Positions 43,380 to 50,829 of a stretch of 64,000 nucleotides of DNA are shown piece after piece. Below the pieces are notes generated by a model, which saw only the letters and a list, made by a program, of their open reading frames with translations, was not told the origin of the DNA and made no database searches. The position numbers were made by a program, and so were the translations under genes. The stretch's first letter is position 1. The number at the start of each line of letters is the position of its first letter. The stretch comes from Chitinophagaceae bacterium (lineage in GTDB: Bacteria; Bacteroidota; Bacteroidia; Chitinophagales; Chitinophagaceae): assembly GCA_016721725.1 (NCBI GenBank), contig JADKHN010000006.1, positions 62,001-126,000 on the forward strand, read 5' to 3'.

Positions 43380-44120
43380 ATGATTCACGGACAGAAAGTA
43401 GTTGTGGTGATGCCGGCTTATAATGCGGCCCGTACGTTGGCGAAGACCTATGCCGAGATCCCTTCGGAACTGGTGGACGAAGTGATCCTGGTCGATGATG
43501 CCAGTACAGATGAAACCCTGACCGTGGCCAGGCAATTGGGCATCCGGCATATCCTCGCTCATGATATGAATAAAGGTTATGGGGCCAACCAGAAGACCTG
43601 TTATGAAAAGGCACTTTCTCTGGATGCCGATATCGTGATCATGTTACATCCCGACTACCAATACACGCCGAAACTGATACCGTCCATGGCCGACCTGATC
43701 GCCACCGGGGTTTACCCTGTTGTTCTGGGCAGCAGGATCCTGGGCAAGGGCGCCATGCGCAACGGAATGCCGGGTTACAAGTATTTCTTTAATCGTTGCC
43801 TGACCTTGTTCCAGAATATCCTGCTGAACCGTAAACTGTCGGAATACCATACCGGCTACCGGGCTTTTTCGGCGCAGGTGTTGCGGGAGATCAATTTCAG
43901 GGATAATTCGGATGATTTTGTCTTTGACAACCAGGTCTTGCTGCAGGTGATCCATAAGAAATACGTGATCGGGGAGATCAGTTGTCCGGCACGTTATTTT
44001 CCTGAGGCCTCATCCATCAATTTCAGCCGGAGTTGCCGTTATGGATGGGATATCGTGATCAATACGCTTCGCTATAAATTGCATCAATGGGGGATCAGGA
44101 GATCCGGTCTGTATCGTTGA
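43380..44120 (+). CDS. Glycosyltransferase family 2 (polyprenyl-phosphate sugar synthase-like)
   Basis: GT-A enzyme of 246 residues. VVVVMPAYNAARTLAKTYAE opens the nucleotide-binding domain, with VDEVILVDDASTDETL, then the DxD-like region DADIVIMLHPDYQYTP and FSAQVLREINFRDNSDDFVFDN. No C-terminal membrane segments are present, unlike GtrB. Placed directly behind the GT-C enzyme at 41814, it probably produces the lipid-linked sugar donor for it (inference). Sugar identity unknown. Confidence 0.85.
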   Translation: MIHGQKVVVVMPAYNAARTLAKTYAEIPSELVDEVILVDDASTDETLTVARQLGIRHILAHDMNKGYGANQKTCYEKALSLDADIVIMLHPDYQYTPKLIPSMADLIATGVYPVVLGSRILGKGAMRNGMPGYKYFFNRCLTLFQNILLNRKLSEYHTGYRAFSAQVLREINFRDNSDDFVFDNQVLLQVIHKKYVIGEISCPARYFPEASSINFSRSCRYGWDIVINTLRYKLHQWGIRRSGLYR

Positions 44121-44121
44121 G

Positions 44122-45120
44122 TTATTCTCCGCCTCCTTTAACGCCCTTTTTTACCGTTTTGGGTTTTGTTTCCGTGGCAGGCTTTTGCTCTTCCACTTCG
44201 ATCAGTTTATTTTCCTTGATATCGCCGCCATTGTCTCGCAGCGGATTCGGAACCGGTTCTTTCCCTTCCGGCGTCACCTGGTTGAATACCTTGTTGATGT
44301 GTAACCAGGCGCCATCCTGCCATTTGAATCCTTCATAATCGCCATCCCCGACCAGGGTCCATTTCCGGTTGGGTTCCCCCGATTCGGAGACCAGGTGTTC
44401 GGCGATGACCAGGCCCAGTTCAGGATCAAAACTCAACCTCGGCCCCGCGTCCTTCTTGTATTCCATCACATAGCGGCTGATGGGGCTCCGGGAAGACAAG
44501 AGGGTTTGATTCATATTGAAATAGTTGCCACCAAAGACCGGTTCGCCGTTCACAAAGGTGAGGACCTCCATGATCTTGCGGTTGGCCCTGATATTGTATT
44601 CATCGTAACCCAGCAGGGTATAGACCTGCTGGTTCCCCCGCCTGGTTTGAATGATCTTATAATAGACGGCCCCGATCCAGCCCATGTGATCACCGACGGT
44701 ATCCTCGATACTGACCGTCACATCCGATTTATCGATCAGCGGGAATCTCTTCAAACTACCGTCCGGGGTATTCATCTGTATGGCGCCATGCTGGCGGATG
44801 ACATTGTCGTTGATGACCAGTTGCCAGGTGAAGATCCGGAATGAACTGTCGGGAGCATACAAACGGGAAATGGTATAAAGTGAATCAAACGGGAATTGAA
44901 AGGAGCGGTTGGTCTTCAATGCCCTCATCAGTATACGGGTAAAAGTACTGTCCGCTTTAAGCCGGTCATCGGGATTGATTCCCTGGATGATCCTGGCGGC
45001 ATATAGCTTGAGCGAGTCCTCCTTCTGTTTCAGCGAGGACCAGTCGGCCGCCGTGATGCCCTGCGCAACCGCGAATTGACAGATTAGGGAAAGGCCCAAT
45101 CCGAAAATCAATTTCTTCAT
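44122..45120 (-). CDS. Secreted protein of unknown function (Bacteroidetes-specific)
   Basis: A 332-residue protein with a signal peptide ending QFAVAQ (residue 20). The mature protein has a helical start (WSSLKQKEDSLKLYAARI) and a central beta-rich part (FRIFTWQLVINDNVIRQHGAI, MGWIGAVYYKIIQ, VYTLLGYDEYNIRANRKIMEVL, EPVFGGNYF). A Glu/Lys/Pro-rich tail with PKTVKKGVKGGGE ends it. I recognise it as a pattern seen in Bacteroidetes periplasmic proteins but know no function. It is convergent with the GT2 gene (1-base gap) and may be transcribed alone. Confidence 0.7.
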   Translation of the reverse strand: MKKLIFGLGLSLICQFAVAQGITAADWSSLKQKEDSLKLYAARIIQGINPDDRLKADSTFTRILMRALKTNRSFQFPFDSLYTISRLYAPDSSFRIFTWQLVINDNVIRQHGAIQMNTPDGSLKRFPLIDKSDVTVSIEDTVGDHMGWIGAVYYKIIQTRRGNQQVYTLLGYDEYNIRANRKIMEVLTFVNGEPVFGGNYFNMNQTLLSSRSPISRYVMEYKKDAGPRLSFDPELGLVIAEHLVSESGEPNRKWTLVGDGDYEGFKWQDGAWLHINKVFNQVTPEGKEPVPNPLRDNGGDIKENKLIEVEEQKPATETKPKTVKKGVKGGGE

Positions 45121-45216
45121 GGAATAAAATTAACCATTAAAACCGCATGACCATTGACCTGCAGGCTGCAGAGCTGAAATTTAACGAATAGTTTAGGTTC
45201 AGCTGGAAAAGAACGG

Positions 45217-45771
45217 TCAGGAAGATAAGGCTTCCGCCAAGGAAGAAAGGGAATCGTAAACTCCGTCGATGCGTTCATCGGTAAGGTCCACTTCCGGCCG
45301 GGTGGTGGACAGGAAGATCGTCTTAACGCCCAGGTTTCGCCCGAATTGCATATCGCTGAGGGTATTGCCCACCATGATGGCCTTGTCTGTCCGGATCTCC
45401 GGAAAATCCTTCAGGGCCTGCAACCCCATGCCGGGATTGGGTTTTCGGTGTGTGCTGTTGTCATCCAGGTCTGGACAATAGTAAACGGCGTCAATGCGTC
45501 CGCCGGCTTTACTCACTTCCATGATCATGGAATCATGGATATGTTCAAGGTCCTTTTGTTTCGTAACTCCTTTACCCACGCCTTTCTGGTTCGTGACCAC
45601 GATGATGCGTGCGAAACGTTTTGTGAACAGGGCGATCGCTTCCAGGGCGCCGTCATAAAAGCGGAATTCGTCCCAGGTATGGATATAGTCCTGGTGTTTC
45701 TCGTGGTTGATGACCCCGTCACGGTCAAGGAACAAGGTCCAGGTCTTATCTGTTTTTTTAAGGTCGAACAT
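45217..45771 (-). CDS. gmhB: D-glycero-manno-heptose 1,7-bisphosphate 7-phosphatase (GmhB-like, HAD-IIIA)
   Basis: HAD phosphatase of 184 residues that removes the 7-phosphate from heptose 1,7-bisphosphate. The nucleophile motif LFLDRDGVINHEKHQDYI is near residues 12-29. Motif II is IIVVTNQKGVGKG, the conserved RKPNPGMG loop follows, and motif III is AIMVGNTLSDMQFGRNLG. The zinc-binding loop of the E. coli enzyme (several Cys and a His) is reduced here: only one Cys in YYCPDLDDNSTHRKP. Last gene of the four-gene heptose block hddA-gmhA-hddC-gmhB. Confidence 0.88.
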   Translation of the reverse strand: MFDLKKTDKTWTLFLDRDGVINHEKHQDYIHTWDEFRFYDGALEAIALFTKRFARIIVVTNQKGVGKGVTKQKDLEHIHDSMIMEVSKAGGRIDAVYYCPDLDDNSTHRKPNPGMGLQALKDFPEIRTDKAIMVGNTLSDMQFGRNLGVKTIFLSTTRPEVDLTDERIDGVYDSLSSLAEALSS

Positions 45772-45802
45772 CCGTTAATTTATAATTTGACTGGTAAGAT
45801 AT

Positions 45803-46507
45803 TCAGCTTATTTGAGCCGGCAATTCGATCTGCGCCCTTTCATAATCCTCCGGTATGCCGATGTCAATGAAATAACTGTTCTGCACCACACCGAAGATCT
45901 TCCTGGTCTTATAATGGGTTTCAAGGTAATCTGTTTCAAAGGAAAACCGTTCCGGCAGGTCTTCGGACAGGAATCGTTCCGGATCCAGGGCATAAACGCC
46001 CGCGTTGATCAGTCCGCTTTCATAATGTTGCTTCTCCTTAAAAGAAGCGACCGAATGGTCCTTATGCAATTCCACCACCCCATAGCGGTTGAAATCGATC
46101 ATGGGTTTCAATGACAAGGTGCAATCTGCGGCGCATTGCTGATGAAATGAGGTAAGTTTTTTCAGGTCAAGCGAAAACAGCGTGTCTCCATTCACGACAA
46201 TCACGGTCTTTTCCCGGGCTTTTGAACAGGCGAGTTTAATGGCCCCGCCAGTACCCAGCGGCGATGATTCGACTGAATACTGTTTACGCAGTTCTGCCTG
46301 TTGAGTTTCGAGGTAATGGATCACCTGTTCACTCAAATGCCCCAGCGAGAAGATGAATTGATCGACGCCCTCTGATTTAAGCTGTTCCAGCACATAATGC
46401 AAAAAAGGCTTTCCGGCCACCGGCGCCATGCATTTGGGTATGTCGGCCACAACGGATCGCAGCCTGGTGCCGAGACCGCCTGCCAGTATGATCGCTTCAG
46501 TGCCCAT
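45803..46507 (-). CDS. hddC: D-glycero-alpha-D-manno-heptose 1-phosphate guanylyltransferase
   Basis: Sugar-1-phosphate nucleotidyltransferase of 234 residues that would activate heptose 1-phosphate with GTP. The signature AIILAGGLGTRLRSVVADIPK and PVAGKPFLHYVLEQL are followed by VIVVNGDTLFSLDL with the metal-binding Asp. ATG 46507 shares its first base with the TAA stop of gmhA, a coupling overlap that decides the start; the in-frame codons upstream would read into gmhA. The HddC assignment rests on the linked hddA, gmhA and gmhB; by sequence alone mannose-1-phosphate guanylyltransferase would also fit. Confidence 0.87.
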   Translation of the reverse strand: MGTEAIILAGGLGTRLRSVVADIPKCMAPVAGKPFLHYVLEQLKSEGVDQFIFSLGHLSEQVIHYLETQQAELRKQYSVESSPLGTGGAIKLACSKAREKTVIVVNGDTLFSLDLKKLTSFHQQCAADCTLSLKPMIDFNRYGVVELHKDHSVASFKEKQHYESGLINAGVYALDPERFLSEDLPERFSFETDYLETHYKTRKIFGVVQNSYFIDIGIPEDYERAQIELPAQIS

Positions 46508-47079
46508 TAACCGAAATATTGTTCTTCCACCAACTGGCAAATGATATGGCCCAGCATGATATGGGATTCCTGGATACGGGGTGTATCATTGGAGGGTACA
46601 TTGATCAGTTGATCGGAGAGGCCTTTCATCCTGCCGCCGCCTTCACCGGTGAAGCCGATCGTGATCATTCCTTTTTCCCTTGCCGTCTCAAAAGCGTTGA
46701 CGATATTCTTGCTGTTGCCGGAAGTGCTTAATCCCACCAATACATCGCCTTTCTGTCCTATGCCTTTGATCAGCCTTGAATAAATGACATCGTAACTGTA
46801 ATCGTTGGCCACGGCAGTTAGATAGGAGGTATTGCAATGCAGGGCCTCGGCCGGTAAGGCATCCCGGTCGGTATAGAACCGCCCGCTGAATTCGGCTGCC
46901 AGGTGCTGTGCATCCGCCGCGCTGCCGCCGTTTCCGCAAAACAGGACCTTGTTCCCGTTCCTGAACGCGGTCACAATGAGCTGCACACAATCACCGACCG
47001 TCTGAAGCAGTTGTTCATTCCGCAAGACCTCTGTTTTTACATCAATGGAGGCTTGTACGATATTTTTGATCTTTTCCAT
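46507..47079 (-). CDS. gmhA: D-sedoheptulose 7-phosphate isomerase
   Basis: SIS-domain isomerase of 190 residues making D-glycero-D-manno-heptose 7-phosphate, the first step of heptose synthesis. Diagnostic stretches are LFCGNGGSAADAQHLAAEFS, the substrate-binding GLSTSGNSKNIVNAFE and the C-terminal IQESHIMLGHIICQLVEE with the catalytic His. Length matches GmhA. It starts 9 bases after the hddA stop and overlaps hddC by one base. Confidence 0.93.
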   Translation of the reverse strand: MEKIKNIVQASIDVKTEVLRNEQLLQTVGDCVQLIVTAFRNGNKVLFCGNGGSAADAQHLAAEFSGRFYTDRDALPAEALHCNTSYLTAVANDYSYDVIYSRLIKGIGQKGDVLVGLSTSGNSKNIVNAFETAREKGMITIGFTGEGGGRMKGLSDQLINVPSNDTPRIQESHIMLGHIICQLVEEQYFG

Positions 47080-47088
47080 ATTCTTTGT

Positions 47089-48111
47089 TTATACACTCCA
47101 GGAAGTGAGTCCGTATTTGGTGAAGGAGTACTTCCTCACCTCTCCGCCAAAAGTATTCAATGTTTCAATGACGGCGTGCCGGGTGATGCCCGGACAATAG
47201 AAGACCATAAAACCGCCGCCACCGGCTCCGCTGATCTTTCCGCCCATGGCGCCCGCTTTTTTCGCTCCCTTGTAGATCTCTTCCAGCATATTGTTGCTGA
47301 TATTGGCGGCCATCAGTCTTTTTTGCTGAAAGCCATAGTCCAGGATCTCACCGATCTCATCCAGCCTGCCTTTGAGCAGGGCTTCTTTCATCATCCGGGC
47401 CTGGTCCTTGAGGTGATGCATGGCCTCCAGGCTCTTTTCATTCTTCGCGTTCACATTTTTCACCTGCTCGTTGATGATGTGGGCGCTTTCCCGGGAAGTA
47501 GCCGTGAAATACAGCACCAGGTTGTTCTCCAGCTCATGCAAGAACTCCGGCTTGATGCGTAAGGGATTCACCACCACTTTATCATCCGCGTAGAATTCCA
47601 TGAAATTCACCCCGCCGAAGGTAGCGGCGTATTGATCCTGCCGGCCACCGGCCAGTCCAAGGTCCTTGCGTTCGATATCATAGGCATAATGGGCCAGATC
47701 GTAATCTTTGAGTGGCAGTTTCTGCCATTCGGCAAAAGCGCCCAGGAGGGCCACGACCAGTGTGGAAGAAGTGCCCAGTCCGGAACCCGCCGGCGCATCG
47801 ACAAAAGTGGTCAGCCTGAAACCGGTCGGTTGGAAAGGATGATCTTTCTGGATGCGGTTATACACGCCTTTCAGGAGGTCGAGATGGCCATCGATGGGCA
47901 ATTGGCTCACTAATCCGAATGTCTGACTTTCATTCCTGTCCAGCGCCTGTATGATGATCTCGTCCCCGGGAAGCGGCTCAATGGTGGCATAAGCGGAGAG
48001 TGAAATGGTGACATTGAGTATGGCGCCGCCATAAAGGTCGCAATAGGGACTCACATCGGTTCCTCCTCCTGCCAGTCCGATCCGTAAAGGCGCTTTACTT
48101 CTGTATATCAT
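47089..48111 (-). CDS. hddA: D-glycero-alpha-D-manno-heptose 7-phosphate kinase
   Basis: GHMP kinase of 340 residues that phosphorylates heptose 7-phosphate at C1, giving the alpha-1,7-bisphosphate used by the GDP-heptose branch. The N-terminal substrate motif is LRIGLAGGGTDVSPYCDLYG, the ATP loop is DAPAGSGLGTSSTLVVALLG and the C-terminal GHMP motif is GKISGAGGGGFMVFY. It leads the block hddA-gmhA-hddC-gmhB. Together they form a complete route from sedoheptulose 7-phosphate to GDP-D-glycero-D-manno-heptose, used for S-layer or LPS/capsule glycans. Confidence 0.92.
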   Translation of the reverse strand: MIYRSKAPLRIGLAGGGTDVSPYCDLYGGAILNVTISLSAYATIEPLPGDEIIIQALDRNESQTFGLVSQLPIDGHLDLLKGVYNRIQKDHPFQPTGFRLTTFVDAPAGSGLGTSSTLVVALLGAFAEWQKLPLKDYDLAHYAYDIERKDLGLAGGRQDQYAATFGGVNFMEFYADDKVVVNPLRIKPEFLHELENNLVLYFTATSRESAHIINEQVKNVNAKNEKSLEAMHHLKDQARMMKEALLKGRLDEIGEILDYGFQQKRLMAANISNNMLEEIYKGAKKAGAMGGKISGAGGGGFMVFYCPGITRHAVIETLNTFGGEVRKYSFTKYGLTSWSV

Positions 48112-48134
48112 CGGTGTATGTTAACAACTGCAAT

Positions 48135-49319
48135 TTAATGGGATTGGGCCAATTCGAGGATGGTTTCCGACATTTTTACCCAGCTGAGTTTTTTCTTTTC
48201 CTCCAGGAGGAAGGGCATATAATGGTCTCGTCCTTTGTCAAAATAAGTGATGATCTTTTCCGCTAGGGAATCCGGGGTCGCTTCCGCCACCAATCCGGCC
48301 TTTCCATCGGGAACCAGGGAGGGTAACCCCCCCACATTGGTCACGATCATCGGCACTTCAAAGTGATAGGCCAGGGGGGTCACACCGCTTTGTGTGGCGT
48401 TTCGATAAGGTTGTATCACCAGGTCGGCCGCGCAGAAATAATATTTCACTTCTTCATCGGGAATGAAATCAGTATGCAGGATCAGGTGACTGCCAATTCC
48501 CAGTTTGGCGATCTGCTCCTCATAGGCGCTTCGGTTTTCATAGAATTCACCGGCGATCAGTAATTTTAAATGTTGAATGTTGAACCCGCCTGCCGGACGG
48601 GCAGGTGTTGAATGTTGAAGTTGTGAAATGGCATCCAGGAGCAGGTCCAGGCCCTTGTATTTCCGGATGAAACCGAAGAAGAGGATGACCGGTTGGTTGT
48701 CAGGTATACCGAGTTTCTTTCTCGCTTCTGCCATGGGGATCTTCGCACCGAAATTATCATATAACGGATGGGGTACCAGTTTGACCGGCCGGGTGCTGTT
48801 GAATCCCTTAAGGTCAAGCAGTACCTTTTCACTCATCACCACAAAGGCATCGATCGGTTTGACGAAATAGCGGGTAAAGGGTTTGTCGCCGATGCGCTTT
48901 TCATGGGGGATGACATTGTCGGCAATGCAGATGACCCGGGTATGCCTGTTCTTTTTGATGATCCTGAGTATGGTACCCAGGCAGGGACCCATGAAAGGAA
49001 GCCAGTACCGTACGACGACAAGGTCAGGTTTCAGGTTTTTAATTTCACGGCCCACACTGATCCAGTTGAACGGATTGATGGAATTGATCCGGGTATGGAT
49101 ATCGAGCCCTTCGGGAGCCGGTCCATCGGAAAACTGGGATTTTCCCGGGAACAGGAATCCGGGATATTGCAGTGAAAAGGAAAAGATGGAAACGGTATGT
49201 CCCTGGCTGGAGAACTCCCTCGCGAGCCTTTCATTGAACGTGGTGATGCCGCCGCCTCTCAGCGGATAGGCGGAGCCGAGGATAATGATCTTCTTATGGG
49301 GATTGTTCTCGGTTGACAC
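48135..49319 (-). CDS. Glycosyltransferase family 4, with a small in-frame palindromic insert
   Basis: GT-B enzyme of 394 residues. It opens with KIIILGSAYPLRGGGITTFN. The hinge and donor-site parts include VILFFGFIRKYKGLDLLLDA and the EX7E-like region SGVTPLAYHFEVPMIVTNVG. Between DAISQLQ and LKLLIAGEF, where family members have a short loop, there are about 15 extra residues (HSTPARPAGGFNIQHL). These come from a palindromic DNA unit with direct-repeat flanks (48571-48619), so the loop has been lengthened without loss of frame. The gene sits 23 bases upstream of hddA and may use the heptose donor (inference). Confidence 0.86.
   Translation of the reverse strand: MSTENNPHKKIIILGSAYPLRGGGITTFNERLAREFSSQGHTVSIFSFSLQYPGFLFPGKSQFSDGPAPEGLDIHTRINSINPFNWISVGREIKNLKPDLVVVRYWLPFMGPCLGTILRIIKKNRHTRVICIADNVIPHEKRIGDKPFTRYFVKPIDAFVVMSEKVLLDLKGFNSTRPVKLVPHPLYDNFGAKIPMAEARKKLGIPDNQPVILFFGFIRKYKGLDLLLDAISQLQHSTPARPAGGFNIQHLKLLIAGEFYENRSAYEEQIAKLGIGSHLILHTDFIPDEEVKYYFCAADLVIQPYRNATQSGVTPLAYHFEVPMIVTNVGGLPSLVPDGKAGLVAEATPDSLAEKIITYFDKGRDHYMPFLLEEKKKLSWVKMSETILELAQSH
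48571..48619. repeat. Palindromic unit flanked by 14-bp direct repeats inside a coding region
   Basis: TGTTGAATGTTGAA occurs at 48571-48584 and again at 48606-48619. Between them is the 21-base CCCGCCTGCC-GGAC-GGGCAGG, an imperfect palindrome. The unit lies inside the glycosyltransferase gene and is read through in frame. The palindrome resembles the insert in the tRNA-Arg remnant at 5558-5584. Confidence 0.7.
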
Positions 49320-49391
49320 GTTTATGGAAAAGGGACTTGGCCTTTAAGTCGTTTTGAAAATAGGGGATTACCGGGACCCTGATCCATCGGG

Positions 49392-50333
49392 TCAGAGCCC
49401 TTTCCTCGTTTCAATGAGGTAATTATTCCTTTCCGGCGAATTTCGTGCGATCAGTTCGCCGATGAATCCGGCCAGGAATAACTGGGTACCGATGATCATG
49501 GCCAGTATGGCAAAGAAGAACAGGGGCCGTTGGGTCATACCGGTCTGATCAAAAAAGAACTTGGACACCGTCAGGTATATGAAAATGGAAAGGCCGGCCA
49601 TAAAGGCCAGGGTACCCCAAAGTCCGAAAAAATGCATCGGCCGCTTTCCGAACTTACCCACGAACATGATGGAACCCAGGTCGAGGAAGCCATTGATAAA
49701 ACGTTCCCATCCGAACTTGGTGACCCCGTATTTGCGGGGACGGTGCTCCACCACTTTCTCGCCGATCTTCCTGAATCCGGCCCATTTGGCCAGTACGGGG
49801 ATATACCGGTGCATCTCGCCATAGACTTCGATGCTCTTGACCAGTTTGAGGCGATAGGCCTTCAGTCCGCAATTGAAATCGTGCAGTTTGATGCCGGAGC
49901 TTTTCCTGGCGGCTGCATTGAATAGTTTAGAAGGAATGTTCTTGGAAAAAGTATTGTCGTATCTTTTTTTCTTCCAGCCGCTCACCATGTCGAAACCGCC
50001 TTCAATGATCATGTTGCGGAGTTCGGGGATCTCATCCGGACTATCCTGCATATCGGCATCCATGGTGATCACTACATCGCCTTGTGCGGCTTTGAAACCC
50101 TCATTCAGCGCGGCGCTCTTACCATAGTTCCGCTGGAATTTGATGCCTTTAAAACAGGGGTTCTTCGTATTCAGGGTCTCAATTACGGTCCAGGAGGCGT
50201 CTGTACTGCCGTCATCCACGAGGATCACTTCATAGGTATAGCCATTGGCCAGCATCACTTTTTCGATCCAGGCGCCCAGCTCCGGTAAGGATTCCTCTTC
50301 ATTGAAAAGGGGTATGACGATCGTAAGGTCCAT
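49392..50333 (-). CDS. Glycosyltransferase family 2 with two C-terminal membrane helices (GtrB/DPM1-like)
   Basis: A 313-residue inner membrane enzyme that probably transfers a sugar to polyprenyl phosphate. GT-A features are LTIVIPLFNEEESLPELGAW, YEVILVDDGSTDASW, DVVITMDADMQDSPDEI (DxD) and HDFNCGLKAYR. Two C-terminal hydrophobic segments (about 228-250 and 268-292) match the GtrB/ArnC plan. It is third in a tight operon: the start is 2 bases from the DUF4199 gene stop, and that gene starts 5 bases from the dihydroorotase-like stop. Confidence 0.9.
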   Translation of the reverse strand: MDLTIVIPLFNEEESLPELGAWIEKVMLANGYTYEVILVDDGSTDASWTVIETLNTKNPCFKGIKFQRNYGKSAALNEGFKAAQGDVVITMDADMQDSPDEIPELRNMIIEGGFDMVSGWKKKRYDNTFSKNIPSKLFNAAARKSSGIKLHDFNCGLKAYRLKLVKSIEVYGEMHRYIPVLAKWAGFRKIGEKVVEHRPRKYGVTKFGWERFINGFLDLGSIMFVGKFGKRPMHFFGLWGTLAFMAGLSIFIYLTVSKFFFDQTGMTQRPLFFFAILAMIIGTQLFLAGFIGELIARNSPERNNYLIETRKGL

Positions 50334-50335
50334 AA

Positions 50336-50824
50336 TTATGATTTTCTCCGGGTATACATCAGTGTTGAAACGAGGGTGACCACGGCTCCTATGATGAGGT
50401 AGCCGAAAATGGCGCCTGAGATCAGCATCACGATATAAAAATCCTTCGCTTTTTTTACGATCGTTTCCAGTTCGGCGGGAGTGGTATTCCCTTTTTTGAT
50501 CAGGTCTTCCTTATAGGCCTGGGCCATCTCTTCTTTGAATTCGGGGTGCATCATATTGAATACGGCCGTGAACAGGACCATCAGTAAGGTCACAACAATG
50601 AAGCACTTGAACCCCTGTAAAAAGAACTCGCCGAATTTACCCTGGTGTTCCCCCGATCTATTGAAGTCATAGAGGGTCCAGACGATCCCAAAAGCATAAG
50701 CAAGATAAACAATGTACTGGAAAGGGCTGTCGAAAGGCAGTTTGGCGTAATAGAACAGGAGCGACAGGGCGATCATCATCAGACCGGTGAATAATCCTTT
50801 CTTCGTGGCAGTTATATTCTTCAT
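50336..50824 (-). CDS. DUF4199 membrane protein
   Basis: A 162-residue integral membrane protein with four hydrophobic segments: GLFTGLMMIALSLLFYYAKL, YIVYLAYAFGIVWTLYDF, FIVVTLLMVLFTAVFNMM and IVMLISGAIFGYLIIGAVVTLV. A charged loop lies between the last two (EFKEEMAQAYKEDLIKKGNT). This matches DUF4199, common in Bacteroidetes and often in this exact place between a dihydroorotase-like gene and a GT2 gene. Function unknown; the operon position suggests a role with the lipid-linked sugar enzyme. Confidence 0.82.
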   Translation of the reverse strand: MKNITATKKGLFTGLMMIALSLLFYYAKLPFDSPFQYIVYLAYAFGIVWTLYDFNRSGEHQGKFGEFFLQGFKCFIVVTLLMVLFTAVFNMMHPEFKEEMAQAYKEDLIKKGNTTPAELETIVKKAKDFYIVMLISGAIFGYLIIGAVVTLVSTLMYTRRKS

Positions 50825-50829
50825 GATGA

